Assembly: GCA_007130045.1 (NCBI GenBank)
Contig: SLTG01000111.1
Span: 1-40,989 of the forward strand
Source: Opitutales bacterium
GTDB taxonomy: Bacteria > Verrucomicrobiota > Verrucomicrobiia > Opitutales > T3Sed10-336
Length of the DNA stretch: 40,989 nt
Direction of reading: 5' to 3'
Below are positions 15,084-23,777 of this stretch, piece by piece; positions within the stretch are counted from its first letter, which is position 1; each line of letters opens with the position of its first letter. The translations under genes were made by a program, and so were the position numbers. The notes under the pieces are model-generated. The model saw only the letters and a program-made list of their open reading frames with translations. It was not told the origin of the DNA and did no database searches.

Positions 15084-17975
15084 ATGAGTCGAAACATCTT
15101 TGGATTGCTAACCTGTACCGTTTCTTTGTTTGCTGGATGCGGTATGCACGCAGAGGAAACTTCTCCCTCCGCCGCGGAGCCCGGAACACTTGCGCCGTCG
15201 TTTTTGCGGTGTGAGTATTTGGTGGACCCGCTGGGAATTGATAATCCGGAGCCCCGGTTGAGCTGGCTCGTTGAATCCGAGGAAAGAGGCCAGCGCCAAA
15301 CGGCGTATCGCATCCTCGTTGCGACGGATCCGGAAAAACTCGAGCAGGGAATCGGCGATCTGTGGGATACGGGAAAGGTATCTGGCGATCAAACCAGCCA
15401 GATCGTTTATGCGGGGCTGCCGCTGGAGTCACGAACAGCGAGTTATTGGCAGGTCCGTGTGTGGGATAAGGACGGCGCGCCTTCGGATTGGAGCGCGGTG
15501 TCTCGCTGGTCGATGGGATTGCTCGACGAGGACGACTGGAACGCGCGGTGGATCAGCTATGAGGACGATGGCTCGATGGATGCTACGCGGCAAAATATCG
15601 TACTTCAGCCGGCGCGCTATTACCGCGCGCAGTTTGAATCTCCCAGGGCCGTTCGTCGCGCCACGGTGTACGCCACCTCTCTGGGCATTTATGAATTGTC
15701 ACTGAATGGCGAAAAGGTGTCCGACTGGTTGTTCACGCCCGGATGGAGTGATTATAAAGAGCGCGTTTACTACAACACCTTTGATGTGACCGGCCTGATC
15801 CGGAGCGGCGACAACGCCATCGGGGCGGTCGTTGCCGACGGCTGGTACAGCGGCTACGTGGGTTATGGCCTGCTGGTCGGGTATGGGCCGAATCGGTCCG
15901 GACGTTATTTTTACGGCAAAACGCCGGCCCTTCTGGTGCAGCTTGAGATTGAATATGAGGACGGCAGCACGGAAGTTATTACGACCGACAACCATTGGAA
16001 GGTCGGTACCGGCCCGCTGCTGGAAGCGGACATGCTGATGGGTGAAACCTATGACGCCCGCCTGGAATTGCCCGGATGGAACAAGGTCGGGTTTGATGAC
16101 TCACAATGGGAGAACGCTGTTTTCGCCGAGGATAATCCGGAGATCACGGCGAATTTTTTCGATCGGGCCGGCGAGCGGGAGATCACTCTGTCGTTTGAGC
16201 GTCCACCGGTGAAGCAGGCGTATTCATCCGTGCCCGTCCGTGAAACGGAGACGCTGAAACCGGTCGAAATCACGGAGCCTGAGCCGGGGAAGTATATTTA
16301 TGATCTTGGGCAGAATTTTTCCGGGGTGGTGCGCCTTAAAACTCACGGTCCGGAAGGGACACGCGTTCGGTTGCGTTTCGGGGAAATGTTGCACCAGGAC
16401 GGAACACTGATGACCGAGAATCTCCGCCGGGCCCGTGCGACCAACTATTATATTTTAAGCGGCGATCCCGAGGGCGAGGTCTATCAGCCGAAGTTTACCT
16501 ACCATGGGTTTCAGTATGTGGAGGTCACCGGCCTCGCTCATGAGCCGGACCTGGACACGATCACCGGGATAGCGATTCATTCCGACACCCCGTTGGCGAG
16601 TTCGTTCGAGTCTTCGGACGACATGGTCAATCAGCTGTTCTCCAACGTGGTCTGGACCCAGCGGGCCAATTTCTTTGAAGTTCCGACGGACTGCCCGCAG
16701 AGGGACGAGCGTCTTGGCTGGACGGGGGATGCGCAAGTTTACATTGAAGCCTCGGCTTACAATGCGGACGTGGCGGCGTTCTTTACGAAGTGGTTTGATG
16801 ATCTGGAGGAATCGCAGCTTCCAAACGGAGCCTTTCCGGATTACGCCCCGTATCCCATGGCACACGGCAGAACGCCGGAGATGTACGCGACGGCATGGAC
16901 TGACGCGGGGATTATCTGCCCCCATACGATCTATGAGATGTACGGTGATACGCGTGTGATTACGCGCCATTATGAGGCAATGCGGCGCTTTATGGAGTTC
17001 CGGAGCGAGCGCGATCCGGATCTTGCCGGCGTGAATATATGCAATTCCTGGGGCGACTGGTTGTCACTTGGCCCGGAAACGCCGATCGAGTTCATTGACG
17101 CGGTGTATCATGCCATCTCCGCGAAAAAGATGAGTGAAATGGCCCGGGCGATCAACAAGGATCAGGACGCCGTCATGTACGACACGGTCTTCCGGAATAT
17201 CAAGCAGGCTTTCGTCGAGCACTACATGAATGAGGATGGAACGCTGACGGTGGATAACCAAACGGCCTGCGTCCTTGCGTTGGAGGCCGGCGTTGTGCCC
17301 GAAGAGCATAAGGCCGTTGTTCAGCGACGCCTGCGTGAACTGCTCGAGGAAAACGATTTCCGTATGACGACCGGGTTTCTGGGCACCAAAAATCTGTTGG
17401 CGGTATTGTCGGATGCCGGTTATGTCGATACGGCGGCCAGGCTGCTCCAAAGCCGGGAGTATCCTTCATGGGGATACAGTGTGGCCAATGGGGCCACCTC
17501 GGTGTGGGAACGCTGGAACAGCTACACCAAAGAGGATGGCTTCGCCAATCCGAGTATGAATTCGTTCAGCCACTATGCCTTTGGGGCGGTCTGCCAGTGG
17601 ATGTTTCAGGAACTCGCGGGCATCGACAGGCTTAGTCCCGGATTTAAGGAGATCAAGATCAAGCCGCGCATCCCGTCTCCGGACAGCAACCCCGATAATA
17701 AGCCGATCCATTGGGTCGATGCGCATTACGATTCCATCCACGGCCGGATAGAGGTTTCCTGGAAAAGGGTGGAGGCCGGTCTGGATTTGGCCGCGACGAT
17801 ACCGGCCAACACGACGGCGGTGATTTATGTTCCCGCCGAATCCGAATCGCAGGTGACCGAGGGCGGCACGCCGATTTCCGAGCATCCCGATCTTATCCTG
17901 CAGGGCCGCGAGGATTCGTTTGTCAAAGTGGAAGCGGGGTCGGGTGTCTATCGGTTCACGGTGCGTGCGGAATAG
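15084..17975 (+). CDS. Lipoprotein GH78 alpha-L-rhamnosidase
   Basis: A 963-residue GH78 enzyme. The start is supported by AGGAA eight bases upstream of the ATG. The N-terminus is a lipoprotein signal (LLTCTVSLFAGC, lipobox FAGC), so it is predicted to be anchored to the envelope. It has the same order as its divergent neighbour: fibronectin-like domain with PRLSWLVESEERGQRQTAYR, jelly-roll domains, a helical barrel with DCPQRDER at 536-543, and WERWNSY with E809. The two proteins are clearly homologous but differ in length and export route, so they are probably old paralogues or separate acquisitions acting on different rhamnosides. A role in removing rhamnose from the side chains or ends of an algal or plant polysaccharide fits the neighbouring lyase genes. 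Its 3' end is convergent with the flippase gene. Confidence 0.95.
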   Translation: MSRNIFGLLTCTVSLFAGCGMHAEETSPSAAEPGTLAPSFLRCEYLVDPLGIDNPEPRLSWLVESEERGQRQTAYRILVATDPEKLEQGIGDLWDTGKVSGDQTSQIVYAGLPLESRTASYWQVRVWDKDGAPSDWSAVSRWSMGLLDEDDWNARWISYEDDGSMDATRQNIVLQPARYYRAQFESPRAVRRATVYATSLGIYELSLNGEKVSDWLFTPGWSDYKERVYYNTFDVTGLIRSGDNAIGAVVADGWYSGYVGYGLLVGYGPNRSGRYFYGKTPALLVQLEIEYEDGSTEVITTDNHWKVGTGPLLEADMLMGETYDARLELPGWNKVGFDDSQWENAVFAEDNPEITANFFDRAGEREITLSFERPPVKQAYSSVPVRETETLKPVEITEPEPGKYIYDLGQNFSGVVRLKTHGPEGTRVRLRFGEMLHQDGTLMTENLRRARATNYYILSGDPEGEVYQPKFTYHGFQYVEVTGLAHEPDLDTITGIAIHSDTPLASSFESSDDMVNQLFSNVVWTQRANFFEVPTDCPQRDERLGWTGDAQVYIEASAYNADVAAFFTKWFDDLEESQLPNGAFPDYAPYPMAHGRTPEMYATAWTDAGIICPHTIYEMYGDTRVITRHYEAMRRFMEFRSERDPDLAGVNICNSWGDWLSLGPETPIEFIDAVYHAISAKKMSEMARAINKDQDAVMYDTVFRNIKQAFVEHYMNEDGTLTVDNQTACVLALEAGVVPEEHKAVVQRRLRELLEENDFRMTTGFLGTKNLLAVLSDAGYVDTAARLLQSREYPSWGYSVANGATSVWERWNSYTKEDGFANPSMNSFSHYAFGAVCQWMFQELAGIDRLSPGFKEIKIKPRIPSPDSNPDNKPIHWVDAHYDSIHGRIEVSWKRVEAGLDLAATIPANTTAVIYVPAESESQVTEGGTPISEHPDLILQGREDSFVKVEAGSGVYRFTVRAE

Positions 17976-18038
17976 ACGCCAACAAGGTAACGGAAACACA
18001 AAGGCAGGAAGGACCGGCGTTCGCTCAAAAGACCGTCC

Positions 18039-18072
18039 GGAGTCACATTGCGGGCATGTCCGCCGTGACTCC
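18039..18072. terminator. Palindrome between convergent GH78 and flippase genes
   Basis: Outer arms GGAGTCAC (18039-18046) and GTGACTCC (18065-18072) pair perfectly. Inner arms GCGG (50-53 of the same block) and CCGC (60-63) extend the stem after small bulges. It lies in the 181-base gap between two convergent genes, where a bidirectional terminator is expected. It lacks a flanking T-run. Confidence 0.4.
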
Positions 18073-18156
18073 TTGGCATGGAGTCCGCCCCGGGGTCGAA
18101 GAGCAGGGTAGAGCGACATTGAGGTGCCCGGGGGAACCGGGATCACGAATCACGAG

Positions 18157-19503
18157 TCACTTCCTGCTTAACCGAGTGTACAGCATGACCGTGATCGCCT
18201 CGGCGAGAAAGCCGAGGAAAAGCAGGAAGGCGCCGGTGCGTCCGTCGAGCCACCCGAGCGTCTGGAGAAGCCAGCAGGCCAGAACGATGCTGGAGATCCG
18301 CACCAGGCTCCCGATTCCCATCCGTCCGGTGGTCCGATTGACCAGCGAGAGGCCGTGAAAGTAGTTGCGCAGCCCCATGGCCAGCGGAACGAGGCAAAGG
18401 ACCAGAAACGCCTGGCCGGCGGTCTCCAGCACCTCACCTTCAACCCCGAGAAGATCGGAAAAGATCACGCGGTGCAGGGGAGTGAGCGCTACGATTAGCA
18501 TTAGGGCGAAGATCACACTCAAGATCCGGATCAGGAAGCGCCGCAATCCTTTCAAATCCGCCATGCCGAAGGTGACGAACAGGTGCCGGAACTGGTTCAC
18601 CGGGTTGCAGAAGATAAGCGAGAAATCGAAGGCTATTCGGAGCGCGGCGATCAGGACCACCGCGTCGGGTGTGCGGCTGGCGAAGAAAAAAATGACCGGA
18701 CGGCTGAGGGCGAACATCACGCTGGTCAGAGCGACCGGCCAGAAAAACCGGAACAGCTCCGCGTGCGTCAACGGCTTACTCGGTCCGCCGATGGGAAGGC
18801 GGTAATGACGCCGGAACATCCACGCGAGCAGGACCAGCGAAACCAGGGCCGGAAGCAGTTGCGACAGGCCGACCGTCACCATTGCCGGCGCCCCCATGGC
18901 GAATCCGGTCAGGAGCACGAGTAGGACCATGGCGAGGTAGAGGATGTTGAGCAGTGTCACGGTCCCGGTTCGCTCCGCCTGGATCAGGAGGCCGGTCAGG
19001 CAGTGACGCATGCCGTCCACCACCAACAGGGGCAAAAGGATGCGCAGGTAGGCTGTCACGGTACCCAGCGCGTCTCCCTCGATGTTGAAAACAGCCGACA
19101 CAAACGCCGCGCCGCCGGCCGTCCAACCGAGCCAGACCAGAGGAACCGTCAGCACGAGCCCGACCCGTAGCACGAACCGGAAGCACAGGCGGAGGGTGGA
19201 TCGCGACTGACTGTACACGTTGACCAGCTGGGGCGTAAACGCCAGCGTCGCATGAAGGAACCCGAAAAAACTCGCCGCCATCGCAAAAAGCGCGAGTTCC
19301 TCCGTTCCCTCCGGATACCGGGCAAGAATAGCGTTGCGAAACTGCTGCGCCAGCAACATCGCCAGCCCCGTCAAAGTCAGCGGCCAATAAAAACGCCAGT
19401 AGCGGGCCTGCGAATATGTGGGTTCGGACACGCATCCTATTAAGACGATGCCCCCCGGGCATCGGCAACCTTTTTGGTGCCACGAGCATTCCAGGGATCG
19501 CAC
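18157..19503 (-). CDS. MOP-superfamily membrane transporter (MATE/flippase-like)
   Basis: A 448-residue polytopic membrane protein with about twelve hydrophobic helices and few charged residues in them. The layout, two similar halves of six helices, and segments such as RYWRFYWPLTLTGLAMLLAQQ resemble the MATE/polysaccharide-flippase (MOP) superfamily. I cannot assign a subfamily or substrate. The first 24 residues (ATG at 19503) are cysteine-rich and unlike a membrane-protein start. A GTG at 19429-19431, beginning VSEPTYSQARYW, is an attractive alternative start with GGA a few bases upstream. The gene stands alone on the minus strand, convergent with the lipoprotein GH78 gene. Export of a lipid-linked glycan or a small drug-like molecule are both possible. 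Confidence 0.7.
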   Translation of the reverse strand: MRSLECSWHQKGCRCPGGIVLIGCVSEPTYSQARYWRFYWPLTLTGLAMLLAQQFRNAILARYPEGTEELALFAMAASFFGFLHATLAFTPQLVNVYSQSRSTLRLCFRFVLRVGLVLTVPLVWLGWTAGGAAFVSAVFNIEGDALGTVTAYLRILLPLLVVDGMRHCLTGLLIQAERTGTVTLLNILYLAMVLLVLLTGFAMGAPAMVTVGLSQLLPALVSLVLLAWMFRRHYRLPIGGPSKPLTHAELFRFFWPVALTSVMFALSRPVIFFFASRTPDAVVLIAALRIAFDFSLIFCNPVNQFRHLFVTFGMADLKGLRRFLIRILSVIFALMLIVALTPLHRVIFSDLLGVEGEVLETAGQAFLVLCLVPLAMGLRNYFHGLSLVNRTTGRMGIGSLVRISSIVLACWLLQTLGWLDGRTGAFLLFLGFLAEAITVMLYTRLSRK

Positions 19504-19725
19504 CGGCCGACACGGAATCCCTGTTGACCGTTGCGATGGCCGACGGCGCCTCGAACACGTCGTTGGCGTTTGAAATCCCGACGCAAATCACCGACGCATC
19601 GGTCCGTGGCGCCTTCCATTCGGTGGTGCGGCACGTGGACGCCGGGGGGAACGGAATTCACCTATGACGGCCTCAAGGACGACGCGCTTCGAATTGCCCG
19701 CGTCTCAACCGAGCCCCGTTCCGGT
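19490..19725 (+). pseudogene. Frameshifted C-terminal remnant of a secreted protein
   Basis: Between the flippase and the FGE-like gene, the plus strand encodes LLTVAMADGASNTSLAFEIP, then DASVRGAFHSVVRHVDAGG. The frame breaks in a G homopolymer (near 19650-19655). One base over, it continues as TEFTYDGLKDDALRIARVSTEP. Joined, this resembles the C-terminal tails of large secreted Verrucomicrobiota proteins. No start, body or ribosome-binding site lies upstream. I interpret it as the decayed 3' end of such a gene. The match is by pattern only. Confidence 0.3.
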
Positions 19726-21044
19726 TACTCCCGAATAGTCATGACCGGGCGAAAGCCCATGTTGTTGTAGCGCGCCGCGGGGATGACTCCCGCGCGTGTG
19801 GCGGAGCGGCAGAATCCTGCCAGGCTGGACCAGCAGCCGCCCCGGAAAACGCGGAACGAACCCGCCGCGGGCCCCCGGGGATCGGAGCCCGATGCCTGGT
19901 CGCGGTTGTACCAGTCGGAGTCCCAGACATCCCAGCACCATTCCCAAACGTTTCCGTGCATGTCGTAGAGCCCCCAGGCGTTCGGCTGTTTTTGGCCGAC
20001 CGGATGTGTGCGCTCCCCGCTGTTTCCCCAGAACCAACCCGCTTCGTCCAGATTGGGATCCACCGGCGACCACCCGGTTCGAGTGATCGCTCCGGTGTAG
20101 AACGCGGTTTCCGTTCCGGCTCGCGCGGCGTATTCCCATTCGGCTTCGGTCGGCAGCCTGTAACCGTTGGCGTTCCAATCGACGTAAAGTTCCGGTTCGC
20201 CCGTTCTCAAAACGTTGGCCGCGCCGAAGCCCGAGGACGTGTAATACACGGGCCTTCTTCCCTCCATCTGGCTTCGTGCGTTCGACCATTTTACCGCGTC
20301 CCACCACGAAACCATCGTCACCGGGTCGTTCGGCGTATTGCGATCGTTCCCGTGACTTCCGCGGCGGCCTTCCACCAGGTCGGTATAGCCGTTGGCCAGT
20401 GCCCAGTCCCTTACCTCGTTCCATTCCGCCCATGTCACGGGAGTTGCGGCAAGATAGAAGTCCCGGCTGACGGTGACCGAGTGTTGCGGACCCTCGTCGG
20501 AAAAACGTCCCGGTTCGTCCTCCGGACTCCCCCGTACATAGGTTCCGGCCGGGATCCGGACAAATCCTTCTACCGCGGATTCGCTTGCTTCTTCAAGGAC
20601 GACATCGACTTCAGTCATCAGGTCCGGCCTCACCGCGAATCGCACCTCGGCCGTACGCCAGCCTGCTTTGGAAACGCGGAGGCGGTACGTGGCGGCGGGA
20701 AGAAACTCGACGCTCATGCGGCCTTCATCGTCCGTGAAGCCCGCTTCGTACCGGAAACCGTCGGGACCAAACAATTCCCAGTACGCCTCGGCCAGCCGGG
20801 ACCCGTTCGGTCCGCCGGCGATCGTCGTCTCAAGAGCGCCTTCACCGGTTTCGTCGGTGACGAGCTTGATCGTGCCGAGATCCAACGTTTCGGAGAGCGC
20901 CTCCTCATCGAGGCGGTCGATCAGAGCGGACGGATCGTAATCCTCGTGTGCCGTATCGACTTCGCCCGGGTTCTGGGCGGACAAGCGAAAAACGATTCCG
21001 TGGATCAGCGCCAGTACCAGACCTGTCAGAAGAACGACTTTCAT
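19725..21044 (-). CDS. Secreted formylglycine-generating-enzyme-like (SUMF1/FGE-sulfatase) protein
   Basis: A 439-residue protein with a signal peptide (about 1-24, VVLLTGLVLALIHGIVFRLSA). A carboxypeptidase-regulatory-like beta domain follows (about 85-155, DDEGRMSVEFLPAATYRLRVSKAG in parts). An FGE-sulfatase domain runs from about 165 to the end, with the hallmarks FVRIPAGTYVRGS, YRLPTEAEWEYAARAG, GLYDMHGNVWEWCWD and FRVFRGGCWSS. True formylglycine-generating enzymes activate sulfatases using two cysteines near the C-terminus. Here the comparable region is RGGCW-SSLAGFCRSATRAG, with cysteines differently placed from the usual GGSF-x-C-x-x-x-x-C pattern, so sulfatase activation is doubtful. 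Many such domains bind ligands or are non-catalytic. No sulfatase gene is visible in the window. It is divergent from the permease gene. Confidence 0.82.
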   Translation of the reverse strand: MKVVLLTGLVLALIHGIVFRLSAQNPGEVDTAHEDYDPSALIDRLDEEALSETLDLGTIKLVTDETGEGALETTIAGGPNGSRLAEAYWELFGPDGFRYEAGFTDDEGRMSVEFLPAATYRLRVSKAGWRTAEVRFAVRPDLMTEVDVVLEEASESAVEGFVRIPAGTYVRGSPEDEPGRFSDEGPQHSVTVSRDFYLAATPVTWAEWNEVRDWALANGYTDLVEGRRGSHGNDRNTPNDPVTMVSWWDAVKWSNARSQMEGRRPVYYTSSGFGAANVLRTGEPELYVDWNANGYRLPTEAEWEYAARAGTETAFYTGAITRTGWSPVDPNLDEAGWFWGNSGERTHPVGQKQPNAWGLYDMHGNVWEWCWDVWDSDWYNRDQASGSDPRGPAAGSFRVFRGGCWSSLAGFCRSATRAGVIPAARYNNMGFRPVMTIRE

Positions 21045-21438
21045 TGAATGAACAGGAAAAACCGGCAGGCCTTTGAGGGCAACCTTTTCAGAGCGGGGTT
21101 ATGTGGCGTTTCGACCGACGCGGCACCGGAGGTGACCAAACTTTTCCGGATCGAGTGCGGGAAATCATTGGCGGAAAAGGCTGGAACCGGGTCTGCACGC
21201 GGATGACTTCCGGAAGGTCCGGCGGGAAGCCATAGGAGAAGAGCCGCGCATCGCGCGGCCGGCCGATGAAAAATTATCAATAAAATAGTGACAAAAGCAC
21301 ATTTCCCCTTCAATTATACGATTCCATGAAGAGTGGGCGTCGTTCTTTCGTGACATTCCCGCGCAGGGGCACGCCTTTTTCGCCTCAGTAGCTCCCTGTC
21401 CCGAATGAATAGAAATCTTGAGTTCCTGAAATAACATC
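21045..21438. promoter_or_regulatory. Divergent intergenic region between FGE-like and permease genes
   Basis: These 394 bases separate two divergent genes and should contain both promoters. The stretch about 21265-21330 is AT-rich and lies 110-170 bases before the permease start, a plausible rightward promoter region. I see no convincing operator, riboswitch or intact small gene. A minus-strand frame at 21041-21313 starts with a hydrophobic run but has no family features. Confidence 0.25.
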
Positions 21439-22914
21439 ATGACAGAAGAGACACCTGCACCGGTGCCCGCCTCGGCAAGCGGCGGCGAATATGAACGCGA
21501 AGCGATTCCGAAGCGCTCCCGGCTCGGCTTCAAGAACTTCATCGGTATGTACGCGGGTGAACACACCGCGGGTACCGAACTGATGATCGGTCCCCTTTTC
21601 ATCCTTGCGGGCGTCTCGGCGTTCGACGTGGTGGTTGGGTTGATCGTGGGGAACCTGCTCGCGGTGTTAAGCTGGGTATTTATGACGGCTCCCATTGCCA
21701 CAAGGGCTCGTTTAACACTGTATTACCAAGTTGAAAAGATCGCCGGTCGAAAAATGGTGGTCCTTTACAACCTGGCGAACGGAATCGCGTTTTGCTTCCT
21801 CGCGGGGGCGATGATTACCGTATCCGCCACGGCGGTCGGCGTTTGGGTCGGATTTCCCTTGCCGACAATCGAAACCTGGTACCCGCATCATATCGGATGG
21901 GTGCTCGGGGTCGCGGGGGTTGGAATTGTGATTGCTTTTGTGGCCGCCTACGGGTATCGCTTCGTTGCTTGGTTCTCCAACGTGGCGGCTCCGTGGATGA
22001 TATTGATCTTTCTTGGCTTCGGGCTGGTGGCATTGCGATGGTTCCTCGATGAGTCGGGTGCCGAAATCCACGGAGCGGCGGACTTATGGGAATTGGCGGA
22101 CACCGCTATTTGGACGGGTCTGCATGTGCCGGGATCGCCCGACTTCTCGATTTGGCACATTATTTTCTTCACATGGTTCGCCAACATGGCCATGCACGTG
22201 GGCATGTCCGATTTGTCGATTCTTCGGTTCGCACGGAAAACCTGGTACGGAGTGGCTTCAGCCGCCGGGATGTATATAGGCCACTTCATGGCATGGCTCT
22301 CGGCATCGATGCTGTTCGCTTATCAGATGTACGCGGCCGGGCTTCGCTCGGAGGGAGATATTCTGGCCGCCGCGGAACTGGGAACCATCCCCGACCCACT
22401 CCCAGGACCCCTCGCATGGCAGTCCATGGGGATCGCCGGCCTGATTTGCGTCATCATTGCAGGATGGACAACGGCCAATCCGACGATCTATCGGGCGGGG
22501 CTGGCTTTCCAGGCTATTGTTCCGAAGATCTCACGATACCGGGTCACCTTGTTCACGGGATTCCTCACGACAATAATCGCCATGTTCCCGGGCGTGACGC
22601 TCCGCCTCCTGGAGTTTGTCGCCCTTTACGGATTGATCCTCATGCCTGTCGGCGCGATTGTTTTTATTGATTTCTGGATCCTCCCGAAGCTCGGCCTGAA
22701 GAGCTTTATCGCTGAAAAATTGAACACGGACTTCAACTGGGCCGCCTTTGGCGCCTGGATATTGACCCTGGTCGTATGCCTGGCTCTTGTATTGGGTGGG
22801 AATATCGAGATCTTTTTCGTCTCCCTTCCCGGCTGGTTCCTGGCAGCGATCCTGTTTATCGGCGGCAGTTATATCTATCAGAGAAAATCGGGCAAGCTGA
22901 ATGCCGCCGATTGA
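21439..22914 (+). CDS. NCS1-family (cytosine/purine permease-like) transporter
   Basis: A 491-residue inner-membrane protein with about twelve helices. Segments such as FIGMYAGEHTAGTELMIGPLFILAG, TAPIATRARLTLYYQVEKIAG and GMSDLSILRFARKTWYGVASAAG (in parts) resemble the nucleobase:cation symporter-1 fold of the CodB/purine-cytosine permease type. The family moves nucleobases, hydantoins, vitamins and related compounds with sodium or protons. The substrate here is unknown, and the protein is divergent enough that it may carry a carboxylate or sugar-derived compound. It is followed 31 bases later by a 60-residue two-helix protein on the same strand, likely an accessory subunit. LutABC lies convergently beyond. 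No good ribosome-binding site is seen, but the start gives a plausible cytoplasmic N-terminus. Confidence 0.78.
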   Translation: MTEETPAPVPASASGGEYEREAIPKRSRLGFKNFIGMYAGEHTAGTELMIGPLFILAGVSAFDVVVGLIVGNLLAVLSWVFMTAPIATRARLTLYYQVEKIAGRKMVVLYNLANGIAFCFLAGAMITVSATAVGVWVGFPLPTIETWYPHHIGWVLGVAGVGIVIAFVAAYGYRFVAWFSNVAAPWMILIFLGFGLVALRWFLDESGAEIHGAADLWELADTAIWTGLHVPGSPDFSIWHIIFFTWFANMAMHVGMSDLSILRFARKTWYGVASAAGMYIGHFMAWLSASMLFAYQMYAAGLRSEGDILAAAELGTIPDPLPGPLAWQSMGIAGLICVIIAGWTTANPTIYRAGLAFQAIVPKISRYRVTLFTGFLTTIIAMFPGVTLRLLEFVALYGLILMPVGAIVFIDFWILPKLGLKSFIAEKLNTDFNWAAFGAWILTLVVCLALVLGGNIEIFFVSLPGWFLAAILFIGGSYIYQRKSGKLNAAD

Positions 22915-22945
22915 TCAGAACGCGGGAACCCGAAAGTATTCGCTT

Positions 22946-23128
22946 ATGAAAACTCGACGTGTATTGCAGACGATTTCAGTGCTGGCCCTTCTTTGTGTGG
23001 CCATTGCTCCGGCTATCTATATGTCTAACAGGATATCCCTCGACGCTATGAAGTGGTGGCTCCTGGGCGCCACCATCGTCTGGTTTCTGGTGACACCTTT
23101 CTGGATGCAACAGAAACGGGAGGAGTAA
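22946..23128 (+). CDS. Small two-helix membrane protein, putative transporter accessory
   Basis: A 60-residue protein starting at the ATG at 22946 (MKTRRVLQTISVLALL). It has a basic N-terminus, a helix at about 7-25, a short polar turn (MSNRISLDAMK), a second helix at about 32-49 (WWLLGATIVWFLVTPFWM) and a charged end (QQKREE). It begins 31 bases after the permease stop, so the two are probably co-transcribed. Small two-helix proteins of this style are often encoded directly after sodium symporters. I recognise no named family. A longer frame from 22901 overlaps the permease end and is less likely. Its role is inferred from position only. Confidence 0.65.
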   Translation: MKTRRVLQTISVLALLCVAIAPAIYMSNRISLDAMKWWLLGATIVWFLVTPFWMQQKREE

Positions 23129-23165
23129 CCCGACGCCGCAATGACTTTTGATGCCCGGGCTGTTT

Positions 23166-23777
23166 TTATAACAATAAACAGATCTGTATGCCCGGACCAT
23201 GAACGCCTTCAATTAAAATACCCTCGACGTCCGCGGTCTTCGACGGACCGGTGATCCAGACCACGTTCGGGTCGTCTCCCAGGTCCGCAACGGCGGCTAC
23301 GGTGTCGCGTATAATCTCGTCGCGGGTTATACAGGCGATATGCACCCATGGCGCAAGTGCGGCCAGGCGGCTCGATGTCAGGCGGTCGGTCACCACAACC
23401 GATCCGGTTTCCGCGATGGCGGCGTGCGCGCGTGTGATTCCAAACTGGTAACGATCGATATCCTGCCGATCGAAACTCTCTTCGAGCGTAAATCCGGAGT
23501 CGAAAAACGGCGCCAGCGATTCTCGAAGGGCCGGGTCGCAATAGCCGTGGGTGTACCCGAAAGTTTTCAGATATTCGACCATTGCATCCGGCGTTTCGAC
23601 CGGCATGCCGTTGACCGCGACAAAACGTTCGCAAAAGATTTCCCAGAGGTCGCCATCAAGGCTGCGGGCGGTCGAAACGCCAAGATCGTTCCGAAAGCTC
23701 GGATAGGGCGTCCGATCCGCCAGGCCACCCACAGCTTCCCCGACTCGCTTCAGAATCGCTTCCCGGTCGTTATTCAT
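23166..23777 (-). CDS. lutC: Lactate utilization protein C (LUD domain)
   Basis: A 203-residue LUD-domain protein of the LutC/YkgG family, the third part of the LutABC system that oxidises L-lactate to pyruvate. The ATG at 23775-23777 is preceded by GAGGAAA at good spacing and overlaps the lutB stop by four bases; a longer frame to 23837 lies inside lutB. Family features include ITRAHAAIAETGSVVVT, the glycine-rich loop typical of the LUD fold, and the C-terminal WITGPSKTADVEGILIEGVHGP, with GPSKTADIE-type residues well conserved. It is the last gene of the minus-strand lutABC set. L-lactate would come from outside, or from L-lactaldehyde formed in rhamnose or fucose breakdown. Confidence 0.93.
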   Translation of the reverse strand: MNNDREAILKRVGEAVGGLADRTPYPSFRNDLGVSTARSLDGDLWEIFCERFVAVNGMPVETPDAMVEYLKTFGYTHGYCDPALRESLAPFFDSGFTLEESFDRQDIDRYQFGITRAHAAIAETGSVVVTDRLTSSRLAALAPWVHIACITRDEIIRDTVAAVADLGDDPNVVWITGPSKTADVEGILIEGVHGPGIQICLLL

